Shown here: positions 16,977 to 25,967 of the stretch, piece by piece
How the letters are laid out: every line of letters starts with the position of its first letter
Numbering within the stretch: position 1 is the first letter of the stretch
Source: Curtobacterium pusillum
Lineage (GTDB): Bacteria > Actinomycetota > Actinomycetes > Actinomycetales > Microbacteriaceae
Length of the DNA: 64,000 nt
Assembly (NCBI RefSeq): GCF_007680845.1
Contig: NZ_VEIY01000006.1
Coordinates: forward strand, 124,001 to 188,000
Direction of reading: 5' to 3'
Program-made: the position numbers and the translations under genes
Notes under the pieces: model-generated
Databases searched by the model: none
The model's input: the letters and a program-made list of their open reading frames with translations, nothing else
What the model was told of the DNA's origin: nothing

Positions 16977-18634
16977 AGGTCGACCTCGAGGGCGTGCTCG
17001 ACACCGCCCGGGCCTGGCTCGCCCAGGACCCCGACGACGAGACCCGTGCCGAGCTCGCCGCCGCCATCGACGCCGCCGCGGACGGCACCGGTCCGGCCGT
17101 CCAGGAGCTCGCGGCGCGGTTCGCCGGCCGGCTGGCGTTCGGCACCGCCGGACTCCGCGCCGAGCTCGGGTACGGGCCGCTCCGAATGAACCGCGTCGTG
17201 GTCACCCAGGCGGCCGCCGGACTGGCCCGCTTCCTCATCGACTCCGGCCGGGAGCGGAGCGTCGTCATCGGGTACGACGGCCGCGTGAACTCCGACGTCT
17301 TCGCCCGGGACTCGGCCGAGGTCATGCGCGGCCTCGGGCTCGAGGTCACCCTGCTGCCGTCGGCGCTGCCCACGCCCGTGCTCGCGTTCGCGGTGCGGCA
17401 CCTCGACGTCGGGGCCGCCGTGATGGTCACCGCGAGCCACAACCCGCCCCGGGACAACGGCTACAAGGTGTACCTCGGGGGCGACGACGACGGGTCGCAG
17501 ATCGTCCCGCCGGTCGACGGCACCATCGCTCGGGCGATCGACGCGGTGGCGGCCGGTTCGATCGCGGACCTGCCGCGTGCGACCGACTACGCGGTGGCTG
17601 CGCCGACGCTGGTGCAGGCGTACGTCGACTCGACGGCTGCGACCGTGCCGTTCCCGGGCCTCGTGCCCGAGGCGCAGCCGACGGTCGTCTACACGGCGAT
17701 GCACGGCGTCGGGTGGGAGACCGCCCGCGCGGTGTTCGAGACCGCCGGGTTCGCCGTGCCGACCACGGTCCCGGAGCAGATCGACCCCGACGGCGCCTTC
17801 CCGACGGTGTCGTTCCCGAACCCCGAGGAACCCGGGGCGATGGACCTCGCGATCGCGCGCGGTGTCGCCGTCGGAGCGGACCTCGTCATCGCGAACGACC
17901 CGGACGCGGACCGCCTCGCGCTCGCGATCCCGGCCGGCGACTCGTACCGGCGGCTGTCCGGCAACGAGGTCGGCTGGCTCCTCGGGTGGCGTGCCGCCGA
18001 GCGCGCGGCCGAAGCGGAGGAGACCGGCACGCTCGCGGCGTCGATCGTGTCGTCGCCGGCGCTGTCCCGCGTCGCGGCCCGCTACGGCCTGGAGTACCGC
18101 GACACGTTGACCGGCTTCAAGTGGGTCTCGCGCGTGCCGGGGCTGCTCTTCGGCTACGAGGAGGCACTCGGCTACCTGGTCGACCCCGACGTCGTCCGGG
18201 ACAAGGACGGCATCTCCGCCGCGCTCTCGCTCCTCGACCTCGCGACGGAGCTCGCCGCGTCCGGTTCGACGATCGCCGACCAGCTCGACGCGTTCGCCAG
18301 GGAGTTCGGTGCGTTCGCCTCCGGGCAGGTCGCGACCCGCGTGGACGACCTGTCGCGCATCGGCGAGATCATGGCGGCGCTGCGGGCGACCCCTCCGACG
18401 GCGCTCGGCCCGCTCGACGTGGAGTCCGTGACGGACTACACCGACGGGGTCGAGGGCTTCCCGCCGTCGGACATCCTGCGCTACGACCTCACCGGCGACG
18501 CCCGGGTCATCGTCCGCCCGAGTGGGACCGAGCCCAAGGTGAAGGTGTACATCGACACGGTCGCCGACTCCTCCGCCGAGGCCCAGGCGCTCGTCGACGC
18601 CCTCGCCGCCGCCGTGCGCCCCCTCGTGTCGTAG
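16973..18634 (+). CDS. Phosphosugar mutase (phosphomannomutase/phosphopentomutase-like)
   Basis: This 553-residue alpha-D-phosphohexomutase superfamily enzyme belongs to the long PgcA/YhxB-like branch. The catalytic phosphoserine is near residue 155 in VTASHNPPRDNGYKV. The metal loop NDPDADRLA, the sugar-specificity loop FGYEEALGY and the phosphate-binding RPSGTEPKVKVY follow. Annotation pipelines often call it phospho-sugar mutase or phosphomannomutase. Overlap of its GTG with the punA stop argues that it interconverts ribose-1-phosphate and ribose-5-phosphate here. That role is inferred from context and from known phosphopentomutases of this branch, and hexose phosphates remain possible substrates. 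Confidence 0.85.
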   Translation: MKVDLEGVLDTARAWLAQDPDDETRAELAAAIDAAADGTGPAVQELAARFAGRLAFGTAGLRAELGYGPLRMNRVVVTQAAAGLARFLIDSGRERSVVIGYDGRVNSDVFARDSAEVMRGLGLEVTLLPSALPTPVLAFAVRHLDVGAAVMVTASHNPPRDNGYKVYLGGDDDGSQIVPPVDGTIARAIDAVAAGSIADLPRATDYAVAAPTLVQAYVDSTAATVPFPGLVPEAQPTVVYTAMHGVGWETARAVFETAGFAVPTTVPEQIDPDGAFPTVSFPNPEEPGAMDLAIARGVAVGADLVIANDPDADRLALAIPAGDSYRRLSGNEVGWLLGWRAAERAAEAEETGTLAASIVSSPALSRVAARYGLEYRDTLTGFKWVSRVPGLLFGYEEALGYLVDPDVVRDKDGISAALSLLDLATELAASGSTIADQLDAFAREFGAFASGQVATRVDDLSRIGEIMAALRATPPTALGPLDVESVTDYTDGVEGFPPSDILRYDLTGDARVIVRPSGTEPKVKVYIDTVADSSAEAQALVDALAAAVRPLVS

Positions 18635-18662
18635 CGCGCCGCCGCCCCGCCCCGCCGCCCCC

Positions 18663-18723
18663 GGAACCAGGTTCCGGACACAGCACCACGCATCTCCGCG
18701 GTGCTGTGTCCGTTTCCCGGTGT
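18663..18723 (+). repeat. 61-bp inverted repeat, left copy, with internal hairpin
   Basis: It begins with the 13-bp palindrome GGAACCAGGTTCC. A 12-bp perfect stem follows, GGACACAGCACC (18676-18687) and GGTGCTGTGTCC (18700-18711), with a 12-base loop. The whole 61 bp matches the reverse complement of 19781-19841 at 57 positions. It lies 28 bp after the phosphosugar mutase gene, so it can also act as a terminator. Confidence 0.85.
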
Positions 18724-18740
18724 CGAGCGCGCGCGGGTAC

Positions 18741-18776
18741 CGCTCCACAGCGCCGGGGTGGAGCGAGTTGTGCACA
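18741..18776 (+). promoter_or_regulatory. Hairpin and TGTGCACA palindrome upstream of the DUF559 gene
   Basis: CGCTCCAC (18741-18748) and GTGGAGCG (18758-18765) form an 8-bp inverted repeat. It is followed by the 8-bp palindrome TGTGCACA (18769-18776). Both lie 50-90 bases upstream of the gene at 18828 and may be operator sites. No clear -10 box is seen. Confidence 0.35.
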
Positions 18777-18827
18777 GATGTCCGGACGCAGGGCACAGGG
18801 AGACGGAGCACCAGCGACGATCCGGAC

Positions 18828-19766
18828 ATGGAACGACTCCTGCTCGCCACGACTCCCGCTGACGAATCGAGTGCACGGAGCGTCCGCCGGGCGCTCCACC
18901 GGGGCGAGGTGCTCCGCGTGGCGCACGGGGTGATGACGCCCGCGGGTGCCTTCCGCGCGGCCTCCGAAGCAGCGCGGCACCGGGCCCGTGTCGAGGCCGT
19001 CCTCGCGGTGTCACGGACCGGGTTGATCGTCTCGCACGCCTCGGCGGTGGTCATGCACGACCTCCCGTGGTTCGGGCCGTTCCCCGAGCGGGTGATCGTC
19101 ACCGACCCGTCCCGCGACCGAGCGCAGCGGCTCCGGTTCGCCGACAAGGTACCCGCTCGGGGGCGTCACGTCGGAACGGTCGTCCTCGACGGGATCGAGA
19201 CCACGGACCTGCCCACGACAGCGATCGACGTCGCACTCCGTTCCGACCGGGGCCACGCGCTCGTCGTCCTCGACGCCGTCCTCCGCCGCGGGGTCGAACG
19301 TCGCGCGCTGGTCGCCGAACTCGAGTCCAGGTCGACACGTCGGGGCGTCCATCGCGTGTCCGAACTCCTCGAGATCGCCGACGGCCGGATCGAGTCAGCG
19401 GGCGAGAGCCTGACGAGCCTCGTCATGCACGACGTCGGCCTTCCGAGGCCGCAGCTCCAGCACGAGTTCGTCGAGCACGGTCGGGTCGTCGCCCGCGCGG
19501 ACTTCTGGTTCCCGGAACACGGGGTGGTCGTGGAGTTCGACGGCCTCGCCAAGTACCGGAACGAGCTCCTCCGAGCGGGCCGGACGGCGGACGAGGTCGT
19601 CGTCGCGGAGAAGCTCCGCGAGGACGCGGTGCGCGCTCGCCCCGAGGTCGACAGCGTGGTGCGGCTGATCTGGCGCGAGGTGCTGCCCGGTGGTGGGGCA
19701 CCGTCGGCGCTCCGACGAGGGGGACTCCCGGTCCCTCAGGCGATCCGGACCACCCCGGCGTGGTGA
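18828..19766 (+). CDS. DUF559/AbiEi-antitoxin-like protein with Vsr-like nuclease fold
   Basis: This protein of about 312 residues starts at ATG 18828. The N-terminal ~60 residues resemble the winged-helix AbiEi-antitoxin domain (SVRRALHRGEVLRVAHGVM). The C-terminal ~110 residues resemble DUF559, a Vsr/PD-(D/E)XK nuclease-like fold. Candidate active-site residues are Asp in ARADFWFPE, Glu and Asp in VVVEFDGLAKY, and Lys in AEKLREDAV. Function is not established for the family. It is a single gene standing between two 61-bp inverted repeats. Alternative upstream in-frame GTG codons run into the left repeat and are less likely. No toxin-like partner gene is adjacent. Confidence 0.7.
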   Translation: MERLLLATTPADESSARSVRRALHRGEVLRVAHGVMTPAGAFRAASEAARHRARVEAVLAVSRTGLIVSHASAVVMHDLPWFGPFPERVIVTDPSRDRAQRLRFADKVPARGRHVGTVVLDGIETTDLPTTAIDVALRSDRGHALVVLDAVLRRGVERRALVAELESRSTRRGVHRVSELLEIADGRIESAGESLTSLVMHDVGLPRPQLQHEFVEHGRVVARADFWFPEHGVVVEFDGLAKYRNELLRAGRTADEVVVAEKLREDAVRARPEVDSVVRLIWREVLPGGGAPSALRRGGLPVPQAIRTTPAW

Positions 19767-19780
19767 TTGCGGTGAGGAGG

Positions 19781-19841
19781 ACACCGGGAAGCGGACACAG
19801 CACCGCGCAGATGCAGGGTGCTGTGTCCGGAACCTGGTTCC
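19781..19841 (-). repeat. 61-bp inverted repeat, right copy, with internal hairpin
   Basis: This is the reverse complement of 18663-18723 with four mismatches, and it keeps the GGAACC/GGTTCC palindrome and the 12-bp stem GGACACAGCACC/GGTGCTGTGTCC. The mismatches all fall in the hairpin loop or the outer tail, so both stems are conserved exactly. It lies in the convergent gap between the DUF559 gene and the acyl-CoA carboxylase alpha gene and could terminate both. Confidence 0.85.
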
Positions 19842-19861
19842 GCGGGGCGCGGCGCGCGCGC

Positions 19862-21634
19862 CTACGCGAGCTCGAGCAGCACGTGACCGGACGAGATCGT
19901 CTGGCCGACGGGGGCGTTCAGCCCCGTCACGGCGCCGTCGCGCGGGGCAGCGACGGGCTGCTCCATCTTCATGGCCTCGAGCACGACGAGCAGATCGCCC
20001 TTGACGACCTGCTGGCCCTCCTCGACCGCGAGCTTCACCACGGTGGCCTGCATCGGCGACGTCACCGAACCGGTCGAAGCGAGGCCGCCGCGCACGCCGG
20101 ACGAGCGACGCTTCGGGGGAGCGGACGGGCCAGCCGGACGGCGAGCACCGGCAGCGCCGCCCCCGACGATCGACGGCATGGTGACCTCGATGCGCTTGCC
20201 CTGCACCTCGACGACGACGCTCTCGCGTGCGGCCGGTGCGGGCAGTTCCTCGGTGGCGCCGGACCACGCGGGGATGTCGTTGTCGAAGTCCGTCTCGATC
20301 CACTGCGTGTAGATGGAGAACGGCGTCTCGTCGTCGGTCGCGAACGCCGGGTCCGACACCACTGCGCGGTGGAACGGCAGCACGGTCGGCAGGCCGGTGA
20401 CCTCGAACTCCGCCAACGCTCGCCTGGAACGCTCGAGCGCCTCCTCGCGGGTGGCACCGGTGACGATGAGCTTCGCGAGCATCGAGTCGAACGAACCGGA
20501 GACGACGTCGCCGGACACGACACCCGAGTCGACGCGGACCCCGGGGCCGGACGGTGCGTTGAACGCGTGCACGGGGCCGGGGGCGGGGAAGAAGTTGCGG
20601 CCGGGGTCCTCGCCGTTGATGCGGAACTCGAACGAGTGGCCGCGCGGCGCCGGGTCGGAGTAGTCGAGCACGCCGCCCTCGGCGATGCGGAACTGCTCGC
20701 GGACGAGGTCGATGCCCGTGACCTCCTCGGACACGCAGTGCTCGACCTGCAGGCGGGTGTTCACCTCGAGGAAGGACACCGTGCCGTCCGCTCCGATGAG
20801 GAACTCGCACGTGCCCGCGCCGACGTAGCCGACCTCGCGGAGGATCGCCTTCGACGACTCGTACAGCCGTTCCGTCTGCGCGTCGGTCAGGTACGGCGCC
20901 GGCGCTTCTTCCACGAGCTTCTGGTGGCGGCGCTGCAGCGAGCAGTCACGCGTGGAGACGACGACCACGTTGCCGTGCTCGTCCGCCAGGCACTGGGTCT
21001 CGACGTGCCGCGGCTTGTCGAGGTACTTCTCGACGAAGCACTCGCCGCGACCGAACGCCGCGATGGCCTCGCGCGTGGCCGATTCGAACAGTTCTCCCAC
21101 GGAAGCACGATCGCGCACGACCTTCAGCCCACGACCGCCACCACCGAACGCGGCCTTGATCGCGACGGGGAGCCCGACCTGGTCGACGAAGTCGAAGACC
21201 TCGGAGACGTCCTGCACGGGCTCGATCGTGCCGGGTGCGAGCGGCGCGCCGACCTTCTCGGCGACGTGGCGCGCGGAGACCTTGTCGCCCAGTCGCTCGA
21301 TGGACTCCGGCGATGGACCGATCCAGGTCAGCCCGGCGTCGATGACGGCGCGGGCGAAGTCGGCGTTCTCTGCGAGGAAGCCGTAGCCGGGGTGCACGGC
21401 GTCCGCTCCGGAGCGGCGGGCCACCGAGATGATCTTGTCGATCACGAGGTAGGTGTCGGCGCTCGTGGTGCCGTTCAGCGCGTAGGCCTCGTCGGCGAGG
21501 CGGGCGTGGAGCGCGTCACGGTCCTGGTCGGCGTAGACCGCGACCGATGCCTTGCCTGCGTCGCGGGCCGCGCGGATGATGCGGACGGCGATCTCGCCGC
21601 GGTTCGCGATGAGGACCTTGCTGATACGGGGCAT
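19862..21634 (-). CDS. accA: Acyl-CoA carboxylase alpha subunit (biotin carboxylase + biotin carrier)
   Basis: This 590-residue protein fuses a biotin carboxylase to a biotin carboxyl carrier. It carboxylates its own biotin with ATP and bicarbonate, for transfer to acetyl- or propionyl-CoA by the beta subunit. The N-terminus has [18 protein letters not shown], the ATP-grasp loop [13 protein letters not shown], and [13 protein letters not shown] Pro/Ala/Gly-rich linker (about 475-510) leads to the carrier domain with the biotinyl-lysine motif EAMKMEQP near residue 560. It lies upstream of maf and in the same region as the beta, epsilon and BirA genes. A TACGCT hexamer 8 bases before the ATG may be its promoter. 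Confidence 0.94.
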   Translation of the reverse strand: MPRISKVLIANRGEIAVRIIRAARDAGKASVAVYADQDRDALHARLADEAYALNGTTSADTYLVIDKIISVARRSGADAVHPGYGFLAENADFARAVIDAGLTWIGPSPESIERLGDKVSARHVAEKVGAPLAPGTIEPVQDVSEVFDFVDQVGLPVAIKAAFGGGGRGLKVVRDRASVGELFESATREAIAAFGRGECFVEKYLDKPRHVETQCLADEHGNVVVVSTRDCSLQRRHQKLVEEAPAPYLTDAQTERLYESSKAILREVGYVGAGTCEFLIGADGTVSFLEVNTRLQVEHCVSEEVTGIDLVREQFRIAEGGVLDYSDPAPRGHSFEFRINGEDPGRNFFPAPGPVHAFNAPSGPGVRVDSGVVSGDVVSGSFDSMLAKLIVTGATREEALERSRRALAEFEVTGLPTVLPFHRAVVSDPAFATDDETPFSIYTQWIETDFDNDIPAWSGATEELPAPAARESVVVEVQGKRIEVTMPSIVGGGAAGARRPAGPSAPPKRRSSGVRGGLASTGSVTSPMQATVVKLAVEEGQQVVKGDLLVVLEAMKMEQPVAAPRDGAVTGLNAPVGQTISSGHVLLELA

Positions 21635-21713
21635 GGTAAGTCAGCGTATTCGTGCGGCGGGGGTGCGAATTGACTGGCACCCACAAAGAACGACCCGGAA
21701 CAAGTGCGGATGT

Positions 21714-22505
21714 CTACAGTGCCCACAGATCGTGCCACGCGACGCCGAAGCCGCGCAGGAGCATCGACCGCAGCACCGGCAGCGACAGCCCGACGACGGC
21801 GGACGGCGCGCCGTCGATCCGGGTGATGTACGCGGCCGCGCGTCCGTCGATCGTGAACGCTCCGGCGACCTCGAGGGGTTCGCCCGTCGCGACGTACGCG
21901 TCGATCTCGTCGAGGGACACGTCGTCGGCGAAGGTGAGCACCGCGCTGTCGACGGCCACGATGCGGTCCTCGCCGCGCACGAGTGTCGATCCGCCGGGCG
22001 CCACGTCCGCGACGTGGCCGGCGAGACCGAGCGGCCAGCCCTCCGACGCGTCCACACGGCGGACGGGAGGCACGGCGCCAGCCCGCCCCGCGCCTCCAGG
22101 CCCGTCAGTGGGAGCGTCCAGGTCCCGGCGCCGGTCGATCACGCAGTGCCCGCTCCAGAGCGTGCCGCCACCGGCGGCGAGCATCTGCCGCCACCGGTCC
22201 CGCGCCACCGCCGGGTCGTGCGGCTTGCCGTACAGGACGCCGTCCACCTCGAACGCGGAGTCCCCGCCGAACACGAACCCGTCCACCGGGCCGCCGGCCA
22301 CCGACGCGTCCGCGACCGCCGACGCCTTCTCGACCGCGAGCATCGCGACGAGCTCCGGACCGGTGAGGTCACGGCCCAGTGCCGCCGAGACCGACGCCAC
22401 CGCGGCGTCCTCGTCGACCCCCGGTGCGACGAGGACCGGCTCGATCCCGGTCTGGGCGAGGAGGGCTCGGCGGGCGGGGGAGGTACTCGCGAGGTACAGA
22501 CGCAT
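21714..22505 (-). CDS. maf: Maf family nucleotide pyrophosphatase
   Basis: Maf proteins hydrolyse non-canonical or modified nucleoside triphosphates (dTTP/UTP or m7GTP types). The N-terminal signature LYLASTSPARRALLAQTGI, the VDEDA motif and the GGDSAFEVDG segment are present. At 263 residues it is about 50 longer than most Maf proteins because of an insertion near residues 120-165, rich in Gly, Ala and Pro, between the RWRQML helix and the VDSAV strand. It follows the usual actinobacterial association of maf with acyl-CoA carboxylase genes. It starts 14 bp from the divergent methyltransferase gene. Confidence 0.87.
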   Translation of the reverse strand: MRLYLASTSPARRALLAQTGIEPVLVAPGVDEDAAVASVSAALGRDLTGPELVAMLAVEKASAVADASVAGGPVDGFVFGGDSAFEVDGVLYGKPHDPAVARDRWRQMLAAGGGTLWSGHCVIDRRRDLDAPTDGPGGAGRAGAVPPVRRVDASEGWPLGLAGHVADVAPGGSTLVRGEDRIVAVDSAVLTFADDVSLDEIDAYVATGEPLEVAGAFTIDGRAAAYITRIDGAPSAVVGLSLPVLRSMLLRGFGVAWHDLWAL

Positions 22506-22519
22506 GGGAACATCGAACC

Positions 22520-23779
22520 ATGGGTGAATCCGTCGGAACGCTGCTCGAACTCGACGTCACCGGGATCGCCCACGGCGGCATCTCGGTGGCACGGCACGAG
22601 GGGCGCGTGGTCTTCGTCTCGGACGCGATCCCCGGCGAGCGGGTCACCGCACGGGTGACGGAGGACCGGAAGAAGTCGTTCTGGCGCGCCGACACCGTGT
22701 CGGTGGAGCAGCCGAGCGAGCACCGCGTGGACCACGTCTGGCCCGAGGCGGCGCTCGATCGCGACCCCGCGGTCCGACCCGGCGGTGCGGAGTTCGGGCA
22801 CATCGCCCTCGCCCACCAGCGCACCCTGAAGCACGACGTCCTCGTCGACTCGTTCGCGCGGTTCGCCCGCACCGATCTACAGGACCTCCTCGGGCACGAC
22901 GTCGTGGTGGAGGCGGCCCCCGGCGACGACGCGGCGAACGGCCTCGGCTGGCGCACCCGCGTCCGCCTGCACGTCGACGAGGACGGCACCGCCGGGCCCT
23001 TCGCCGCACGCTCGCACACCGTTGTGCCGGTCACGTCCCTCCCGCTCGCGACCGCCACGGTGCAGGGGAGCGCCCCGCTCGGCCGCGGCGCGATGCCGGG
23101 CTCCTCGATCGTCGACGTCCTCGCGCCGTCCGGGTCCGAGGGGGCACGGCTCGTCGTCGACGAGCAGAAGCCCACGATCGTGACCGAGGTGGTGGGGGAG
23201 CGCACCTTCCAGGTGGACGACAACGGCTTCTGGCAGGTCCACCGCGCGGCTCCGGCCGTGCTGACCGCCGCCGTGCAGGACCTCGTCGACCAAGACCGGC
23301 TCGATCCCGAGGGCCAGCACCTCGACCTCTACGGCGGGGTCGGGCTGCTCGCCGCGGCGCTCGGCGACCTCGTCGGCCCGAAGGCGCGGCTGACGAGCGT
23401 GGAGAGCGCGCCCCGCGCCACCGAGCACGCGCAGGAGAACCTCGCGGCGTGGATCGGTGCCCGTGCCGAGACCGGTCGCGTGGACCGCTGGCTGCAGCGC
23501 ACCGTCGACACCGCGTCGCAGCCGGAACGGGCCCGGCTCCGCGCCGGGACGGTCGTCCTCGACCCGCCGCGTTCCGGCGCCGGTCGCGACGCCGTCGTCC
23601 GGATCGCCGCGCTCCAGCCCGCCCAGGTCGTCTACGTCGCGTGCGACCCGGTCGCGTTGGCCCGCGACGTCGCGACCTTCGCGGACCTCGGGTACCGCCT
23701 GGAGGCACTCCGCGCCTTCGACCTCTTCCCGCACACCCACCACCTGGAGGCCGTGGCGCGCCTGGTGCCCGTCGGCTGA
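22520..23779 (+). CDS. TRAM-domain class I SAM-dependent RNA methyltransferase (TrmA/RlmD family)
   Basis: This 419-residue protein has an N-terminal TRAM RNA-binding domain (GESVGTLLELDVTGIAHGG) and a C-terminal methyltransferase fold that places a methyl group on uridine C5 of tRNA or rRNA. The SAM site is DLYGGVGLLAAAL. Catalytic motifs are LDPPRSGAGRDAV, VYVACDPVALARDV (nucleophile Cys; the family usually has SCNP) and the C-terminal HHLEAV with the general-base Glu. The N-terminal cysteine cluster that binds Fe-S in RlmD is absent. The exact target nucleotide is unknown. It lies between maf and a two-component module. Confidence 0.87.
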   Translation: MGESVGTLLELDVTGIAHGGISVARHEGRVVFVSDAIPGERVTARVTEDRKKSFWRADTVSVEQPSEHRVDHVWPEAALDRDPAVRPGGAEFGHIALAHQRTLKHDVLVDSFARFARTDLQDLLGHDVVVEAAPGDDAANGLGWRTRVRLHVDEDGTAGPFAARSHTVVPVTSLPLATATVQGSAPLGRGAMPGSSIVDVLAPSGSEGARLVVDEQKPTIVTEVVGERTFQVDDNGFWQVHRAAPAVLTAAVQDLVDQDRLDPEGQHLDLYGGVGLLAAALGDLVGPKARLTSVESAPRATEHAQENLAAWIGARAETGRVDRWLQRTVDTASQPERARLRAGTVVLDPPRSGAGRDAVVRIAALQPAQVVYVACDPVALARDVATFADLGYRLEALRAFDLFPHTHHLEAVARLVPVG

Positions 23780-23867
23780 CGGCGGCCCCGGGTCGTCCTG
23801 GCCGCGGTGCGGCACGCCGGTTGCCGTGTCGCGGACGATCCGCGCTGCTGCCTGAGTCCGACCTGGG

Positions 23868-23909
23868 TATCCTGGGTCGGTGATGGCTCCCCGGTTTCAG
23901 GGGCCGGGG
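23868..23909 (+). promoter_or_regulatory. Putative promoter and leader hairpin of the response regulator gene
   Basis: TATCCT (23868-23873) is a good -10 candidate. It is followed in the putative leader by the inverted repeat CCCCGG (23889-23894)/CCGGGG (23904-23909), which ends 25 bases before the GTG start. Confidence 0.4.
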
Positions 23910-23934
23910 GTGCGCATCGACCAGAGAGGCCATC

Positions 23935-24648
23935 GTGGCAACAGACACGTCCACCACCGGAACGACCGGACTGGCGACCAAGCCCGTCCGTGTCGCCATC
24001 GTCGACGACCACGAGTCCGTGCGACTCGGGATCCAGGCGGCATGCCAGAACGAGGGGTTCGAGGTGGTGCTCACCGCCGCCAGCGTCCCCGAGTACGTCG
24101 CGAACCTCGACGGGCGTGAGGTCGACGTCGTCGTCCTCGACCTGTCGCTCGGCGACGGTTCGACCGTGACCGCGAACGTCAAGGGTGTGCAGGGCACCGG
24201 TTCGGCCGTGCTCGTGCACTCCATCGCCGACCGCGTCGCGAACGTCCGGGAAGCGCTCGCGGCAGGGGCTGCCGGCGTCATCCCGAAGTCCTCCGCGACG
24301 AAGACGGTGATGGCCGCCGTCGCGACCGTCGCCCGGGGCGACGTGCTCAACAACCTCGAGTGGGCGAGCGCCATCGACGCGGACCGCGACTTCGCGAAGG
24401 CGCAGCTCGGCCGCCGCGAGCGCGAGATCCTGCACCTCTACGCATCCGGCCTGCCCCTCAAGCTGGCGGCGCAGCAGCTCGGCATCGGGTACTCGACGGC
24501 GCGGGAGTACCTCGACCGGATCCGGGTGAAGTACGTCGAGGTCGGTCGTCCCGCCCCGACGAAGGTCGACCTCCTCCGCCGTGCGGTCGAGGACGGGATC
24601 CTCCCCGGGCTCGACTCCGGCATCGATCCCGACGGGGACGGTCGCTGA
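23935..24648 (+). CDS. NarL/FixJ-type response regulator
   Basis: This 237-residue protein has an N-terminal receiver domain and a C-terminal LuxR-type HTH. Receiver residues visible are D24/D25 in AIVDDHES, the phospho-accepting D69 in VVVLDLSLGDG, the switch Ser in VLVHSIAD and the Lys in VIPKSS. The HTH (LGRREREILHLYASGLPLK...GYSTAREYLDRIR, roughly 155-205) has the longer loop seen in one actinobacterial subgroup. The GTG start has AGAGG upstream. It is co-transcribed with the kinase gene five bases downstream, which presumably phosphorylates it. Target genes are unknown. Confidence 0.9.
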   Translation: MATDTSTTGTTGLATKPVRVAIVDDHESVRLGIQAACQNEGFEVVLTAASVPEYVANLDGREVDVVVLDLSLGDGSTVTANVKGVQGTGSAVLVHSIADRVANVREALAAGAAGVIPKSSATKTVMAAVATVARGDVLNNLEWASAIDADRDFAKAQLGRREREILHLYASGLPLKLAAQQLGIGYSTAREYLDRIRVKYVEVGRPAPTKVDLLRRAVEDGILPGLDSGIDPDGDGR

Positions 24649-24653
24649 GCGGC

Positions 24654-25967
24654 ATGGCCACCGCTGACGCTGCGCCCGGCGCCGGGTCGGCGGCGTCGGC
24701 GCGTCCAGCCACCGGCCGGGTCCAGCCCGGTCGGACCGAGCCGGACCGGAACGAGCCCGCGCCGTTCGGAGCCGACCCGGCACGGAGCGTCCGCGCCTCG
24801 ATCACCCAGGCGTCCGTGGAGCGTGCGTTCGCGATCCTCATCGCCGTGGCCGCGCTCGGCTTCGGGGCCACCACCGTGCCGGCCGTGCTCGACCAGCTGC
24901 CCTTCCTCGACCCGCTGTGGGGTCCGGTCGTGGTCTGCGCACTCGCGGCGTCGTTCCTCTTCGTCGGGGCGTCGGTCTTCGTCCCGCGGCTGGCGCAGTT
25001 CGCGCAGATCACCTGCGCGTTGATGTTCTTCGTCGCCCTGGTGACGTGGCCGCTCACCGTGCAGCACGCGATCCCGTCCGGTCAGGTGCCGTGGCCGTGG
25101 TGGCTCTGCACGGTCGGGTCGACGGCCGCCGCGATGGGCTTCGCGTCCTGGCGTGCGACCGTGTACACCGCGCTCGTGCCCGCCGTCTACGTCCTCATCC
25201 GCCTGACCCCGGTCGGCGGCGACGCCGGTGTCCGCGCATTGCTCGACGGCGTGTACACCGCGATCCTCAGCGGCGCGGTCCTCGTCATCGCGGTGGTCCT
25301 GCGCCGGGCGGCCACCGCGGTCGACGCCGCGCAGGCCACCGCGGTCCGCCGGTACTCGCACGCGATCCGGGAGCACGCGACCGAGGTCGAGCGCGTCCAG
25401 GTCGACGCCATCGTGCACGACAGCGTGCTCACGACCCTGCTCTCCGCCGCCCGGGCGGAGACCCGCGACGCCGAGATGCTCGCCGCGCGGATGGCGAGGA
25501 ACGCGATCGACCACCTCGAGGCCGCTGCGTCGGACGGCCCCGGCGACGCGCCACCGGTGTCGCTCACCGACCTGCGGACCAGGATCGCGGACGCCGTCGG
25601 CGCGTTGGCAGCACCGGTCCGCGTCCACGAGGGCCACGTCGGCTCGATCCGCCTCCCGGCGACCGTCGCCGACGCGATCGCCTCGGCGGCCCTGCAGGCG
25701 GCCGTGAACAGCGTGCAGCACGCCGGCGGTCCGGACGTGGACCGGTGGATCCTCGTCGAGCAGCGCGGCGCGGGGGTCCACGTCGAGGTGGGGGACCGCG
25801 GCGCCGGGTTCGACGTCGCAGCGATCCCCGCCGAGCGGCTCGGCGTCCGCCGGTCGATCATCGAGCGGGTCGTCGCAGTGGACGGTCGCGCCGAGGTCGT
25901 CACCGCGCCGGGTGACGGCACGCGGGTGCTGCTGGACTGGGCGCCGCAGTCGGGAGCGCAGCGGTGA
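24654..25967 (+). CDS. Membrane sensor histidine kinase
   Basis: This 437-residue protein has an N-terminal cytoplasmic segment rich in Pro/Ala/Arg (1-55), about six membrane spans (60-220), a dimerisation helix with the candidate phospho-His H255 in DAIVHDSVLTTLL, and a HATPase_c domain. ATPase boxes are visible: N-box ALQAAVNSVQHAG, G1 EVGDRGAGFD, and G2-like DGTRVLLDW. This architecture matches kinases that pair with NarL-type regulators, such as the one just upstream. The sensory input is probably the membrane domain, since no periplasmic sensor domain is present. The stop overlaps the next GTG, so a third component is made with it. Confidence 0.87.
   Translation: MATADAAPGAGSAASARPATGRVQPGRTEPDRNEPAPFGADPARSVRASITQASVERAFAILIAVAALGFGATTVPAVLDQLPFLDPLWGPVVVCALAASFLFVGASVFVPRLAQFAQITCALMFFVALVTWPLTVQHAIPSGQVPWPWWLCTVGSTAAAMGFASWRATVYTALVPAVYVLIRLTPVGGDAGVRALLDGVYTAILSGAVLVIAVVLRRAATAVDAAQATAVRRYSHAIREHATEVERVQVDAIVHDSVLTTLLSAARAETRDAEMLAARMARNAIDHLEAAASDGPGDAPPVSLTDLRTRIADAVGALAAPVRVHEGHVGSIRLPATVADAIASAALQAAVNSVQHAGGPDVDRWILVEQRGAGVHVEVGDRGAGFDVAAIPAERLGVRRSIIERVVAVDGRAEVVTAPGDGTRVLLDWAPQSGAQR

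Noticed and set aside
18828..19766. Type IV toxin-antitoxin locus
   Set aside because: The N-terminus is AbiEi-like, but no AbiEii-type nucleotidyltransferase toxin gene is adjacent. The flanking genes are metabolic.
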